In this document: piece after piece, positions 19,163 through 28,339 of the stretch
Position numbering within the stretch: the stretch's first letter is position 1
How the letters are laid out: each line of letters starts with the position of its first letter
DNA from: Lachnospiraceae bacterium C7
GTDB taxonomy: Bacteria; Bacillota; Clostridia; Lachnospirales; Lachnospiraceae
Assembly: GCA_900113385.1 (NCBI GenBank)
Contig: FOPE01000003.1
Span: 1 to 64,000 of the forward strand
DNA: 64,000 nucleotides
Reading direction: 5' to 3'
Translations under genes and position numbers: made by a program
The notes under the pieces: generated by a model
Seen by the model: the letters and a program-made list of their open reading frames with translations, nothing else
The model's database searches: none
What the model was told of the DNA's origin: nothing

Positions 19163-19248
19163 AAGTCGTTAATTACTTTTAAAGATATATATGTCTATAA
19201 TTCACAGATTGTTATTATATATATCAGAAGGTAGTTGACGGCTTTTTT
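19163..19248 (+). terminator. Terminator after glgB
   Basis: AAGTCGTTAATTAC pairs with GTAGTTGACGGCTT, with a few G-T pairs, across a long AT-rich inner stem (GATATATA / TATATATC). Six T follow. It lies within the 337-base gap between glgB and the next gene; the remainder holds only the sigma-D-like promoter noted separately. Confidence 0.75.
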
Positions 19249-19261
19249 GTTATGCATTTAT

Positions 19262-19288
19262 TTATAAAATAGGGACAGTAGTCGATAA
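19262..19288 (+). promoter_or_regulatory. Sigma-D (sigma-28)-like promoter of the FliK-like gene
   Basis: TTAT, 15 bases, GTCGATAA. The -10 closely matches the flagellar consensus GCCGATAA and shares GTCGATA with the flagellin promoter at 28340. The -35 matches only partly. It lies about 120 bases before the chosen start. Confidence 0.5.
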
Positions 19289-19406
19289 AGAAAATATCAA
19301 AGTGCGTAAAAACTTAAGGCACGGATTCTAGAATTAATGAAAATATTAATTTGAAATGAAAAGTATGATTAGTAATAAAGAAGTTGATAGAATGGAGAGG
19401 TGCGCC

Positions 19407-22400
19407 ATGAAAATAGACTTAACATCATATATTGATAAATCCAAGAAAAATGTTGGTGAAGAAAACGACATTTTAGGCTTGATAAAAAATAACGAAAACG
19501 TATCAGATACAAGGTTCATTAATGCATTTAATTATGACGCTACTAAAACAGATAAAACTGATACTATAGACGCTTCAAATTTTTCTTATGGAAAAAATGG
19601 TTTGAAAAATCAAGAAGAAGAAAAAAGTTTAGCGGAAAATATAGAAAAGGGAATATCAAATTATAGTGACAATCATAAAAATGAAATGGCAGTCATTGCA
19701 AACACGGTATCAAAAGAAGACCTAAAAGAAATGCAAAAAAATGGTTATTCCATAAATGATACAGATGTACATACAATAGTTACAGTTACTGACAAAATTA
19801 AGGCTGTAATGGCACAAGCAGGGGTAGATGTTTCAAAAGTATATGGAGATACTTTATCTAAAGAACAATTAGAAAAGATTACTGGAAATAAAGCTCTTGC
19901 AACTGAAATTGCAAATGATTTAAAGAAAAAAGATCTGCCAGTAAATACGGAGGTTGTGTCGAAATCTATTGATGCTTATGAAAAAGCTTTGGATTTGGGA
20001 AAGCTAGATAATTCTACAGTGTCATATATGGTGAAAAATGGATTAGAGCCAACTATTAGTAACTTATCAATGGCTCAATCAAGTGCAGGAATCAAAAAAG
20101 ATGCATCAGAAACAATGACTGAGTCCCAAAAGGAAATGTTAAATCAGTTATCAGGACAAATTGAAGATTTTTTGCGTAATAATGGATTTACTGTCAATGA
20201 AAACAATGTAGAAGAAAGTAAAGAAATGGTAGCAAATGGAATAAGTTTGACAAAGGAAAATTTAGCATATCACAAACAACTTTTGGGTTATGAAACACCA
20301 AACGAAGAAAATATTATTAGTCACATTACAGAATCTATAAAAGATGGAAAAAATGCGACAGATGCATATCTTTTGCCAGGATTTTCCTTCTCAGAAAGAG
20401 CATTATCAGCAGCATCTACAGTTTCAAATGCAACAGACGAAGACATTGCGTACATCGTAAATGAAAGTAAGGCTGTTACAATAGAAAGTCTATCTGAGGC
20501 AATAGAACAACGTCAAATAGAAGCGGCAGAAAATTCAGATATTGTAAATAAAAGAAACAAGGCAAAAGAGCTAGTGGTTGAGGTTCAAGAGGGAAAAATA
20601 ACTAATCAAAATCAAGAAAAATTTATAACAGAAAAAAGAAAACTTGAAGAAACAAGATTAGCCATGACAATAGAAGCTAATTATAAATTACTAAAAAGTG
20701 GATTTACTATAGAGACTAAACCGCTAGAACAAGTGGTAGAAAATTTAAAAGAATTAGAAAAAGAGTATTATGGTACAATTTTTAAAAAAGAAAATGTATC
20801 AGATCAAGAAATACAAAAATATAAAGATATTAATTTAGCAATAGAAGAATTAAAAACACAGCCGGCTAAAGTCCTTTCTGTTCAAAATTTAGATCCAACA
20901 GTGGCTGAATTGCAAAAGACAGGAGAAAGGATTAAGGCAGAATACAAAATTATCAACGAAAAATATGAGCAACTTATGACAAAACCTATGGCTGAGTTAG
21001 GAGACAATATAGAAAAAGCTTTTCAAAATGTTGATGAGATATTATTAGACTTAGGGTATGATTTGACAGAAGATAACAAGAGAGCGGTAAGAATTTTAGG
21101 GTATAATTCAGAAAAAATAAATAGAGAAAACATCGAAACTATAAAAGAAGTAGACTCAGAGGTGCAAAAGGCGTTTAAACAATTTAGCCCTTCAGTTACA
21201 GTTGAATTAATAAAACAAGGCATTAATCCATTAGATATGAAGATGTCAGAATTAAATTCAACTATGGAATCCATAAAAGCTGAAATTGGCTCTGAAGATA
21301 AGGATAATTTCAGTGAATATTTGTGGAAATTAGAAAGAAGCAATAAAATTACGGAAGAAGAAAGAGAATCATATATTGGAATATATCGCTTGATTTCCCA
21401 GGTTAATAAAGAAGGTGGCAGTGCTGTTGGTGTAGTATTAGGCCAAGGCAGTGATGTAACAATGCGAAATTTACTTGGAGCTATAAGAAACAAAAATAAA
21501 AGAGGCATGGATTATACAATAGATGATGACTTTAATGGAATAAATAGTAATATCAATGATCCTATTGATAAACAAATAGAAAATGGAATCGAAGAAAATC
21601 AACGAAAAAAATTGCGAGAACGTTTTGAAAAAAATCAAATTAAGGAATCATTAGATATATTAAAAGATACAACTAAATTAAGCCAATCATTTATGGAAAA
21701 ATGGGAAGATATGCCATTAGAACAGCTAAAAGATGCACTGAATAAAGAAAAAAATGAAATGGCAGAATCTAACAAAGAGTTACAACAACAGTATTTTGAA
21801 AATGTTTCAGAAGAATATACTAGAGTACTTAACACGAAAGAAGACGTATATTCAATGCTAGAAAAATATGATTTACCTTTGAATTTAGTAAACATAGAAG
21901 CAGCTAGAGAATTGTCAAATCCAACAAAGCTTTTTAAAAAATTGTTTGGGGATTTAAAAGAAAAAACGTTAGAAAAATTAGGAAAATCTATTAAGTCTTC
22001 CGAAGAAATGGCAGATGCGATGGAAGATTTGGCGGATTTAGCAGAACATGCTATGGACAATATGATATACGAAGACAAGACGGCAACAGCTGAAGGTTTT
22101 AAAGTATATAGAATGCTTGGTTCGGCATTTAAGATTATGGCAAAACAAGCATCAGAGGAATCATATGTAATACCAATGGAAACAGAAAATGGAATTGCAG
22201 GAGTATCTCTAAAAATTCTCAGAGGAACAGAAGATAGGGGATTAGTAAGTATAATATTTGATGTAGAAAATAAAGGAAAAATTGCAGCAAAGTTTGCAGC
22301 CAACAAAGAAAAGGTAACTGGTTTTGTAGCCACAGACAGTAACGAACTTTTAGACGATATCAACAGTAAACTACCAGACATTGTTGATAAAATCAAAGAT

Positions 22401-22568
22401 ATTTCAGAAGATGTGGATATTAATGCTGTGTACTCAAAATATGTTGATACTTCAGGATTTGATATAGAAAATGCTGAAAACAATAATATAGTTACAAAGG
22501 AAAATGAGTTGCAAACAAAGAAATTATATACCATTGCAGAAAGTTTTATTTTTACATTTTCATTATAA
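19407..22568 (+). CDS. Large helical protein with FliK-like C-terminus (DUF6240-like)
   Basis: A 1053-aa protein, almost entirely helical and charged. Residues about 150-620 contain at least six degenerate copies of a unit of the form 'hydrophobic..NG(h)x(h)TxxNLxx', for example MVKNGLEPTISNL, MVANGISLTKENL and ELIKQGINPLDMKMSEL. The C-terminal 170 residues (VIPMETENGIAGVSLKILRG, then VSIIFDVENKGKIAAKF) resemble the folded C-terminal domain of flagellar hook-length proteins. The sigma-D-like promoter agrees with a flagellar role, but this stays an inference. The ATG at 19407 is used because GGAGAGGTG precedes it; an ORF extending 17 codons upstream lacks a ribosome site. I believe the repeats correspond to DUF6240, a Lachnospiraceae family. 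Confidence 0.7.
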   Translation: MKIDLTSYIDKSKKNVGEENDILGLIKNNENVSDTRFINAFNYDATKTDKTDTIDASNFSYGKNGLKNQEEEKSLAENIEKGISNYSDNHKNEMAVIANTVSKEDLKEMQKNGYSINDTDVHTIVTVTDKIKAVMAQAGVDVSKVYGDTLSKEQLEKITGNKALATEIANDLKKKDLPVNTEVVSKSIDAYEKALDLGKLDNSTVSYMVKNGLEPTISNLSMAQSSAGIKKDASETMTESQKEMLNQLSGQIEDFLRNNGFTVNENNVEESKEMVANGISLTKENLAYHKQLLGYETPNEENIISHITESIKDGKNATDAYLLPGFSFSERALSAASTVSNATDEDIAYIVNESKAVTIESLSEAIEQRQIEAAENSDIVNKRNKAKELVVEVQEGKITNQNQEKFITEKRKLEETRLAMTIEANYKLLKSGFTIETKPLEQVVENLKELEKEYYGTIFKKENVSDQEIQKYKDINLAIEELKTQPAKVLSVQNLDPTVAELQKTGERIKAEYKIINEKYEQLMTKPMAELGDNIEKAFQNVDEILLDLGYDLTEDNKRAVRILGYNSEKINRENIETIKEVDSEVQKAFKQFSPSVTVELIKQGINPLDMKMSELNSTMESIKAEIGSEDKDNFSEYLWKLERSNKITEEERESYIGIYRLISQVNKEGGSAVGVVLGQGSDVTMRNLLGAIRNKNKRGMDYTIDDDFNGINSNINDPIDKQIENGIEENQRKKLRERFEKNQIKESLDILKDTTKLSQSFMEKWEDMPLEQLKDALNKEKNEMAESNKELQQQYFENVSEEYTRVLNTKEDVYSMLEKYDLPLNLVNIEAARELSNPTKLFKKLFGDLKEKTLEKLGKSIKSSEEMADAMEDLADLAEHAMDNMIYEDKTATAEGFKVYRMLGSAFKIMAKQASEESYVIPMETENGIAGVSLKILRGTEDRGLVSIIFDVENKGKIAAKFAANKEKVTGFVATDSNELLDDINSKLPDIVDKIKDISEDVDINAVYSKYVDTSGFDIENAENNNIVTKENELQTKKLYTIAESFIFTFSL

Positions 22569-22572
22569 AATT

Positions 22573-22612
22573 AAAAGTCGGTATTGGATTATTTGTCCAT
22601 TACCGACTTTTT
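22573..22612. terminator. Bidirectional terminator between convergent genes
   Basis: AAAAGTCGGTA and TACCGACTTTT form an 11-bp perfect stem with A- and T-runs on the outer sides. It works for the + strand gene ending at 22568 and the - strand gene ending at 22632. Confidence 0.88.
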
Positions 22613-22631
22613 ATAGTTTAAGTATTGTCTT

Positions 22632-24350
22632 TTATTTTAATTTCTTAGAAATAACAGCCCAAGTACTGTCGTTTTCAAAACCTAATTTCCAAAATGCTGC
22701 ACCAGCTAATTGATTATCTGTTACGACATTTAATTTAGCATTTAAAGATTTATTATCTTCAATCCACATTTTGTATGAGGTATTGTCTTGTTGATATTCA
22801 ATATAATATTGAAAGTCGTCTTTAAGCCATTTCTTTTTGGCTTTTGTTGTATTAAGTAACTTATCTATTGAAGAAATACCACATGTTTTGTTAACTTTAT
22901 AATCAGCATTTGTAAGTTCAGAATCATCAGTTGAATCAGCACTCCATAATCTTGTGTAAAGAGGAACGCCCATAATAATTTGTTCTTTAGGAACATATTT
23001 TAGAGTGTTTTTAATTCCTTTCTTAACCCAAGGAAGAGAGGCTGTTGAACCAGCTTCATCGGAATTAGTAGTATGCTCATCATAAGCCATAACACAAATG
23101 TAGTCTGCAAAGTTGGATTGCTCTTTTCTATTGTAAAAAGCTGTATAAGCTGAAGGTACATAGTTATCAACAGATAAAACAATATGATTATCCTTACATC
23201 TTAGAGAGAGTTCTCTAATAAATTGGATATAACTATCACCAACTTTTTTGCCATTTAAAGATTCAAAGTCAATATTAATACCATCAAGATTGTATTGAAT
23301 TGCACTAGAGACAATTTGATTAACCAAATTTTGTCGAGTACTAGTATGTGTAAGTACATAAGTGCTATCAATATTTGGATTTTCAAGATTGCTTACTAAA
23401 GCCCAAACTTCAACTTTATTTTTGTGACAGTAGTTAACATAATCAGTACTTGCTAAACTTTTAATATTTCCATTGTTATCATTAACATAGAACCAAGTAG
23501 GTGAAATTACATTTACCCCTTTTGTGCTAGATAAAACAGAAGATATTTTTGAGTTAGCACTTTGTGAAGTGACTTGATGCCAAGCCATGTTAATAGTAAA
23601 ATTACGACTTAGATGTTTGAATTTTTCAGGTGATTTACCACTTTTTAGTGTGATATTTTTGATATTGGACAAAGAGCCAGATTTTATATAACCAATAATA
23701 CCATCTTTGGTCATGACTTTAGTCCATTTTGTATCCTGAGAAATTACAAAAAGAGAATCGTTGGCTTTAATCTCCTTCATAATAGGACTTTTAATTCCAC
23801 CACGTACACGAACTTCAGTATTGTGTTTACTAATTGCTGTTTTAGTTTTTCCAAATTTAGAAGTTACAGTAATTCTTGCAGGATTTTTAAAATATTTGTA
23901 TGTAAAAGTAGAATATTTTTTAGCAAAATCAATATTTACATAGCATTTGTTACCTGAAAGAATTACGATTTTATTCTTGAATTCTTTAGTATCGCGATTA
24001 ACATCATAGTTTTTAGAGTCAGGTGAAACCATGATTAAATCAGAAGCTGTAGTATAAATTAGCTTATTTTCATTAGAATCCCAATAAAATCGTGCATTAA
24101 GATGATCGTGAAGAAATGAATAATCCAAATATACAGAACCATCAATTAAAGAAGCTTGATTCTCCTGTAGGTTACAGTCAAGTAAAATAGCAACTTGTGC
24201 ATCAGTTAAAAGACTGTATTGTTTAGCAACATCAGCTTTTTCATGACTAGGAGAGTATCTTTTGAATAAGAATGAACCAACAAAAAATACTATCACAAAT
24301 AAAATAGCTAATGCAGGAAACAATGTTTTTTTTGAAATTTTGTTTTTCAT
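22632..24350 (-). CDS. Membrane-anchored GH18 hydrolase with SH3 domain
   Basis: A 572-aa exported or anchored enzyme. The N-terminus has Lys residues and one hydrophobic helix (about 10-30), without a clear cleavage site. Then come a copper-amine-oxidase-N/stalk-like domain (about 50-165), a bacterial SH3 domain (about 170-230, TEVRVRGG...IIGYIKSGSLSN) and a GH18 barrel (about 245-570). The GH18 catalytic motif is DGINIDFE, and YICVMAYDEH is also typical. Relatives such as YaaH/SleL cut peptidoglycan N-acetylglucosamine links, often in spores. The start at 24350 is chosen for AAGGTGG upstream and because the leader then begins MKNKISKK; the ORF extends 23 codons further with no ribosome site. 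Confidence 0.88.
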   Translation of the reverse strand: MKNKISKKTLFPALAILFVIVFFVGSFLFKRYSPSHEKADVAKQYSLLTDAQVAILLDCNLQENQASLIDGSVYLDYSFLHDHLNARFYWDSNENKLIYTTASDLIMVSPDSKNYDVNRDTKEFKNKIVILSGNKCYVNIDFAKKYSTFTYKYFKNPARITVTSKFGKTKTAISKHNTEVRVRGGIKSPIMKEIKANDSLFVISQDTKWTKVMTKDGIIGYIKSGSLSNIKNITLKSGKSPEKFKHLSRNFTINMAWHQVTSQSANSKISSVLSSTKGVNVISPTWFYVNDNNGNIKSLASTDYVNYCHKNKVEVWALVSNLENPNIDSTYVLTHTSTRQNLVNQIVSSAIQYNLDGINIDFESLNGKKVGDSYIQFIRELSLRCKDNHIVLSVDNYVPSAYTAFYNRKEQSNFADYICVMAYDEHTTNSDEAGSTASLPWVKKGIKNTLKYVPKEQIIMGVPLYTRLWSADSTDDSELTNADYKVNKTCGISSIDKLLNTTKAKKKWLKDDFQYYIEYQQDNTSYKMWIEDNKSLNAKLNVVTDNQLAGAAFWKLGFENDSTWAVISKKLK

Positions 24351-24467
24351 TGCAAGATCCACCTTGTTTTTATTTAGTTTTAAAAACATACAAATCCTAA
24401 AATATTCTAATAGATACAAAAATACAGAGAATATAGTAAGGATTAGGTATGTATAATTCTAAATTTT

Positions 24468-24476
24468 ATTATAACA
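24468..24476 (-). promoter_or_regulatory. Extended -10 promoter of the GH18 gene
   Basis: On the minus strand TGTTATAAT is an extended -10 element about 120 bases before the chosen start. The -35 region is weak (TTTCTT). Confidence 0.45.
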
Positions 24477-24496
24477 TACAAAGTTGCAATAAGAAA

Positions 24497-24534
24497 TAAA
24501 AAAGACTATCCCGGCAAAAGGACAGTCTTTTTTG
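24497..24534. terminator. Terminator downstream of the kinase/P-loop unit
   Basis: AAAAGACTATCC and GGACAGTCTTTT pair, with one mismatch, around CGGCAAAA. A-runs and T-runs flank both sides. It lies after the minus-strand gene ending at 24646 and before the GH18 promoter. Confidence 0.8.
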
Positions 24535-24645
24535 TGTCTTTTATATAATTGTACCATCAATAACTTTTCAGGAAGGCATTGAGCACCTTACAATATTGGT
24601 ATTCCTTGTTTTGCATATAAGATTTAGTGGTATATTTTTTCCTCA

Positions 24646-25284
24646 TTATATTGAAAAATCTTTAAGCAAAGCCTGGAAAAATCTCCATTCATTGGAGGTT
24701 AGTTGAAACGGATTTTGGATAAAGGGAACAATATCTAAAGAAACCTGATATTGTTTATAGAAATTTTTTGCATTGTCCTTTAGACCTAGATTATCTAGAA
24801 AAGAAATGTTTCTACGGATTTTTAATTCTTTTAAGTGTTTTTTGTTTAAGTTTTCACCTCTAAAAGAAGAAAAAATAAAGTTAATGAAGTTATGATAATA
24901 AGGTCCTTTGGTTGGATAACTATGACCAAGGACAAAATGTATATCATTTCTCCAAAATTCTGGAAGCGTATATTGATTGAGAACGCCCATATCAAGAACG
25001 ATGTAATCATATCCAAGAGAAAGAATCTCTGGAAGATGATTGAAAGTAACATTTTGATGGATTGTAATACCCATATAATTGAAACATCCACCTGAAGATG
25101 GATTTTTTCCTAAAAACGATATTTCATTTGTTGCATTTAATTCAACATACGCTGTTTTTTTTCGACATTTGCTAGATAAAAAATTGCAAAGCGCAAGTGA
25201 AAAATGAGTTGTGCCAGAATTACGTTCATAGCCACATACAGCAATTGTTTGTGCTATTTTTTTCTTTTTACGAAATCCAAAAAT
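24646..25284 (-). CDS. Degenerate P-loop (ParA/CpaE-like) domain protein, -1 frame to the kinase gene
   Basis: The open frame codes for about 212 aa and looks like a second copy of the C-terminal domain of the neighbouring kinase: KIAQTIAVCGYERNSGTTHF here against IKKIAVVGASKGCGCTHF there, followed by similar beta-strands. The P-loop has no Lys, so ATP hydrolysis is doubtful. No ATG or GTG begins this frame before the P-loop; an ATG-only reading (25074) would cut the P-loop off. Two starts fit: an ATT at 25284, 8 bases after GGGAGG, or -1 frameshifting from the kinase gene at a run of seven A (25263-25257) just before the kinase stop. A sequencing or natural indel in the A-run is the third option. 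Function unknown; probably works with the kinase. Confidence 0.6.
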   Translation of the reverse strand: MFGFRKKKKIAQTIAVCGYERNSGTTHFSLALCNFLSSKCRKKTAYVELNATNEISFLGKNPSSGGCFNYMGITIHQNVTFNHLPEILSLGYDYIVLDMGVLNQYTLPEFWRNDIHFVLGHSYPTKGPYYHNFINFIFSSFRGENLNKKHLKELKIRRNISFLDNLGLKDNAKNFYKQYQVSLDIVPFIQNPFQLTSNEWRFFQALLKDFSI

Positions 25285-26603
25285 CTTTTTTTCCTCCCTT
25301 CAAGTTGAAGCACCTGAGAAAAAAATTCTTCTTTCTTCTGATTTGATAGAAATAAATCTGAATCATAATCATATGGAAAAACAGGAGCTTTGAAAAATTT
25401 TGCAATTGGTAGTGAATCCTTAGAATTGCCAAGATTACATATAAATTTCAATTTGTTGCTGTTAATATTTGAAATTAATGGTGAAAAATTTTCAATAGCA
25501 TCATTGAATAGCCATTCTCCCCTTGGAAAAATAAGCAGGATTAGATCATAATTTTTTAGCTCATGGACGGAAAAAGAAGAGCCAAAATCATAAATTCCAT
25601 ATTGGAAAGAAATAGAATCAATTTTGATGCCAGGACCATAGTTTGGAAGTCCATTAAAGCACTTATAAGATATAACACCTTCATTTTCTTTTGAATTAGG
25701 GATGTGGTTAGAAAGATTAAGTAAGGCATTAGTGTTGTTTTTTTCAAAATAAAGTGCGTTATAACCCAAAAAATTCAAACATGATGTAGCAGAAATTGAA
25801 AAATGAGTGCAGCCGCAACCTTTAGAAGCACCAACAACTGCAATTTTTTTAATGAGATGCATCTGACTTGAATTATTAAAACTAGCCATTAGTGCGTTCA
25901 AAAACTCATCTACCGTTTCATAACGACAAGTTGGATTGAAGTCTATAGCTTTATAAATTGAATGTATGGATTGTTGATAAATAGAATCTTCCACAAAACC
26001 AAGCAGATATTCAAAAAGTTTTCCTAAGGTATACACATCTGATTGTATCGTGATTTTTTCCCCAGAAAAAAGCTCTGGAGCAGAAAATTCTTCATTACCT
26101 AATAGATTTAAAGAGTTATCCAAAGAGTTTAAATTTGACAGACCAAAATCAATAAGTTTAAGCTGATTATTAACAACATAAATATGTTCAGGTTTAAGAT
26201 CTTGGTAAAAAATAGGTTGTTCTCTTGCAGTGTGTAGATAAGTGAAAATATCACCTAGCTGTTTGCAAAAGGAAATAAATAAACTAGAGGATAATCTTTT
26301 TTGATGAAGTAAAAAATCGCCTAATGTATCTCCACAGATATATTCTTCTATAAGATAAAAATTGTCATTATCTTCTTCAATATCAAAAATAAAAGGGATA
26401 CCTTTGTGTTTTAAAGATTTAAGCAATTTTGCTTCAGATAAAATAGATGAATCTTCTATATTGCCCTTAGGCATAACCTTAATGGCTCGAAGAACATCTA
26501 ATGTAAGATGTTTGGCAAGATATACTGTACTGTAGGCGCCGTGGCCTAACTCTTTTATGATAGAATATTTGCCAAATAAAATGATTTGATTTGTATTACT
26601 CAT
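25254..26603 (-). CDS. Ser/Thr protein kinase with C-terminal degenerate P-loop domain
   Basis: A 449-aa cytosolic protein. Residues about 8-265 are a eukaryotic-type kinase: Gly-loop GHGAYSTVYLAK, ATP-binding Lys in LRAIKVMPK, catalytic loop YQDLKPEHIY (HRD changed to YQD, Asp kept), DFG in LIDFGLSNL and APE-type SAPEL. Residues about 255-449 are a MinD/ParA-like domain whose Walker A reads GASKGCGCTHF, lacking the second Lys. There is no transmembrane helix or PASTA repeat, unlike PrkC. The start has AAGGA upstream. It lies upstream of a Tad pilus locus containing a TadZ-like protein with the same kind of degenerate ATPase and an FHA phosphothreonine-binding protein, so it may control that machine; this is inference. 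It ends in AAAAAAATAG, a potential slip site. Confidence 0.85.
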   Translation of the reverse strand: MSNTNQIILFGKYSIIKELGHGAYSTVYLAKHLTLDVLRAIKVMPKGNIEDSSILSEAKLLKSLKHKGIPFIFDIEEDNDNFYLIEEYICGDTLGDFLLHQKRLSSSLFISFCKQLGDIFTYLHTAREQPIFYQDLKPEHIYVVNNQLKLIDFGLSNLNSLDNSLNLLGNEEFSAPELFSGEKITIQSDVYTLGKLFEYLLGFVEDSIYQQSIHSIYKAIDFNPTCRYETVDEFLNALMASFNNSSQMHLIKKIAVVGASKGCGCTHFSISATSCLNFLGYNALYFEKNNTNALLNLSNHIPNSKENEGVISYKCFNGLPNYGPGIKIDSISFQYGIYDFGSSFSVHELKNYDLILLIFPRGEWLFNDAIENFSPLISNINSNKLKFICNLGNSKDSLPIAKFFKAPVFPYDYDSDLFLSNQKKEEFFSQVLQLEGRKKRFLDFVKRKK

Positions 26604-26638
26604 ACGTGTCCTTTCGGTCAGCGCAACTCATGTATAAG

Positions 26639-26668
26639 TTTATAACATGAATCAATAGCGATACGCAA
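26639..26668 (-). promoter_or_regulatory. Promoter of the kinase gene
   Basis: On the minus strand TTGCGT, 18 bases, TATAAA, with TG one base before the -10. It starts transcription about 40 bases before the kinase ATG. Confidence 0.55.
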
Positions 26669-26861
26669 CCCTTTTTTTGAAAATAATATTATTTTAGAAA
26701 AAATGTTTAAAAAGATAGTAAATGTTGATTCCTTTTAATAAAATTCTCACAATGTTTTATATATATGTTGTAAATTTATATGAAAAATGGTTATAATGGA
26801 ATTTAGAAAGAGATATATTATAAGTGAAAAGGGAGAATATTTTTTTCGCAAATCATATATC

Positions 26862-26890
26862 TTTACATCAATCAATCATTTTATTATAAT
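26862..26890 (+). promoter_or_regulatory. Promoter of mecA
   Basis: TTTACA, 17 bases, TATAAT. It lies in the 375-base divergent gap (26604-26978) between the kinase gene and mecA; the rest of the gap is AT-rich with no further recognisable gene. A weak sigma-D-like match (TAAT, 16 bases, GCCGATTG) lies closer to mecA, ending near 26941. Confidence 0.7.
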
Positions 26891-26978
26891 GGATATAATT
26901 TAGGCGAACATATAATAATATCATATGAAAAAGCCGATTGGTGTAAGTTAATTTAAGATAGCAAAGGAAGTGTGAATA

Positions 26979-27875
26979 GTGAAAATCGAAAAAGTCAATG
27001 ACAATCAAATTCGTTGTACATTAACAAAGGAAGATTTAGATAGTAGAAAAATTAAGTTAAGTGAATTAGCATATGGATCAGACAAAGCAAAAGGTCTTTT
27101 TAGAGATATGATGCAACAAGCAAATACAGAATTCGGTTTTGAAACAAATGATATTCCATTAATGGTAGAAGCTGTGCCACTTTCAGGTGGTAATATAATT
27201 TTAATGATAACAAAAGTAGATTATCCAGAAGAGTTAGATACACGTTTTTCCAAATTCTCAGAGACAGGAGAAGAAGGGGATGTCGATTATGAAGACAAGT
27301 TTTCAGCTACAGTTCAGGGTGTAGATGACATATTAGACATGTTTAAGAAAATGCATAAAGAAGTTGCAAATGATATAAATGATGCGAAAAAAGATAAAGA
27401 TATTGTACAAGTTGATACAGATATTATAGAAGCTAACTCATTTGATAAGAAGAAAGCAGATATTGATAGTATAATTGATAATATTATTAAAAATACAAAG
27501 GCTTCTGAAAAAAATGAAGTCGAAGATGATGATATAGATATTAATTTGGCAGAGGATTTTAAAGCTGCAGATATTTTAGTTGATGTTGTAAAAATGTTTG
27601 AGTTTGATTCATTAGAAGCTGTAGTTAGATTATCTAAAGTAGTTAAAGATGTATATCATGGAAGTAGCTTCTTATATAAGAATAAACAAGATAAGCATTT
27701 TCATTTAATAGTACATAAAAACTCTCATACACCAGAAGAGTTTAATAGAATCTGTAATACTATAGCTGAATATTCTAGAATAGAGACATATACTCAAGCT
27801 GTTGATGCATTTTATAAAGAACATCAAAAATGTATTTCAGAAGGGAATGCTATTGAAACATTAGCAGAATTATAA
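26979..27875 (+). CDS. mecA: Adaptor protein MecA
   Basis: A 298-aa adaptor that hands substrates to the ClpC unfoldase. The N-terminal substrate domain begins MKIEKVNDNQIRCTLTKEDL, the middle is an acidic linker (about 95-190), and the C-terminal ClpC-binding domain (about 195-298) includes the FDSLEAVVRLSKVV and HFHLIVHKN stretches. It starts at GTG behind AAGGAAG. Regulated proteolysis of competence, sporulation or motility factors is the known family role; the substrate here is unknown. It stands alone and ends at a terminator shared with a converging gene. Confidence 0.92.
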   Translation: MKIEKVNDNQIRCTLTKEDLDSRKIKLSELAYGSDKAKGLFRDMMQQANTEFGFETNDIPLMVEAVPLSGGNIILMITKVDYPEELDTRFSKFSETGEEGDVDYEDKFSATVQGVDDILDMFKKMHKEVANDINDAKKDKDIVQVDTDIIEANSFDKKKADIDSIIDNIIKNTKASEKNEVEDDDIDINLAEDFKAADILVDVVKMFEFDSLEAVVRLSKVVKDVYHGSSFLYKNKQDKHFHLIVHKNSHTPEEFNRICNTIAEYSRIETYTQAVDAFYKEHQKCISEGNAIETLAEL

Positions 27876-27947
27876 TTTTTATTGCTAATTTTATATATGA
27901 AATAGAATTTAAGATTTAAGATAATATAAAACGAAAAAATATAAAAT

Positions 27948-27990
27948 AAAAAGACTGATAATATGGAAATCCACATATCAGTCTTTTTTA
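27948..27990. terminator. Bidirectional terminator, mecA / DUF1858 gene
   Basis: AAAAAGACTGATA and TATCAGTCTTTTT form a 13-bp perfect stem between two converging genes. Confidence 0.9.
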
Positions 27991-28013
27991 ATATAATAAA
28001 TTTCTTTGACTTA

Positions 28014-28223
28014 TTAAGCTAAGTCATGAGATAAGAATTCATTAATATCATCTACTAAGTCATCTGCATCGATGCCGTGAACCATAGCAGCTTCGGCGAT
28101 AGTCTCCATTTGTGATGAAGGGCAGCCAAGGCAGTGCATACCAATACCTAATAATAAGGGGGTGATATTTGCATCAATCTGTAAAAGTTCACCGATCATA
28201 GTGTCTTTTGTTACTTTAGCCAT
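28014..28223 (-). CDS. DUF1858 small protein with CxxC
   Basis: A 69-aa protein with a hydrophobic middle helix and the segment MHCLGCPSSQMETIAEAA. The CxxC and the length match DUF1858 (ScdA-N-like) proteins, which are common in anaerobes and thought to act in redox or Fe-S related processes, but no reaction is established. AAGGAGG precedes the ATG. It is a single-gene unit between a terminator and its own promoter. Confidence 0.88.
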   Translation of the reverse strand: MAKVTKDTMIGELLQIDANITPLLLGIGMHCLGCPSSQMETIAEAAMVHGIDADDLVDDINEFLSHDLA

Positions 28224-28268
28224 TTTAAAATCCTCCTTTGATTTTTAAAACAATGTTACATAAGACTT

Positions 28269-28298
28269 ATTATAGTATGATTTATAGGAAAAAGTAAA
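28269..28298 (-). promoter_or_regulatory. Promoter of the DUF1858 gene
   Basis: On the minus strand TTTACT, 18 bases, TATAAT, about 45 bases before the ATG. Confidence 0.55.
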
Positions 28299-28339
28299 TA
28301 GTAAGCAGGGATTTTATTGTTTTTTTATAGGTGCGAATA

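Noticed and set aside
21635-22534. A 299-aa open frame on the minus strand
   Set aside because: Antisense of the FliK-like gene. The sense frame has the repeats, ribosome site and promoter; the antisense one is Ser/Phe-rich noise.
22504-22713. A 69-aa open frame on the plus strand over the convergent terminator
   Set aside because: It runs through the terminator hairpin and into the antisense of the GH18 gene, with no ribosome site.
26907-26941. Sigma-D promoter for mecA
   Set aside because: TAAT-16-GCCGATTG is a partial match only, and a much better sigma-A promoter is at 26862.
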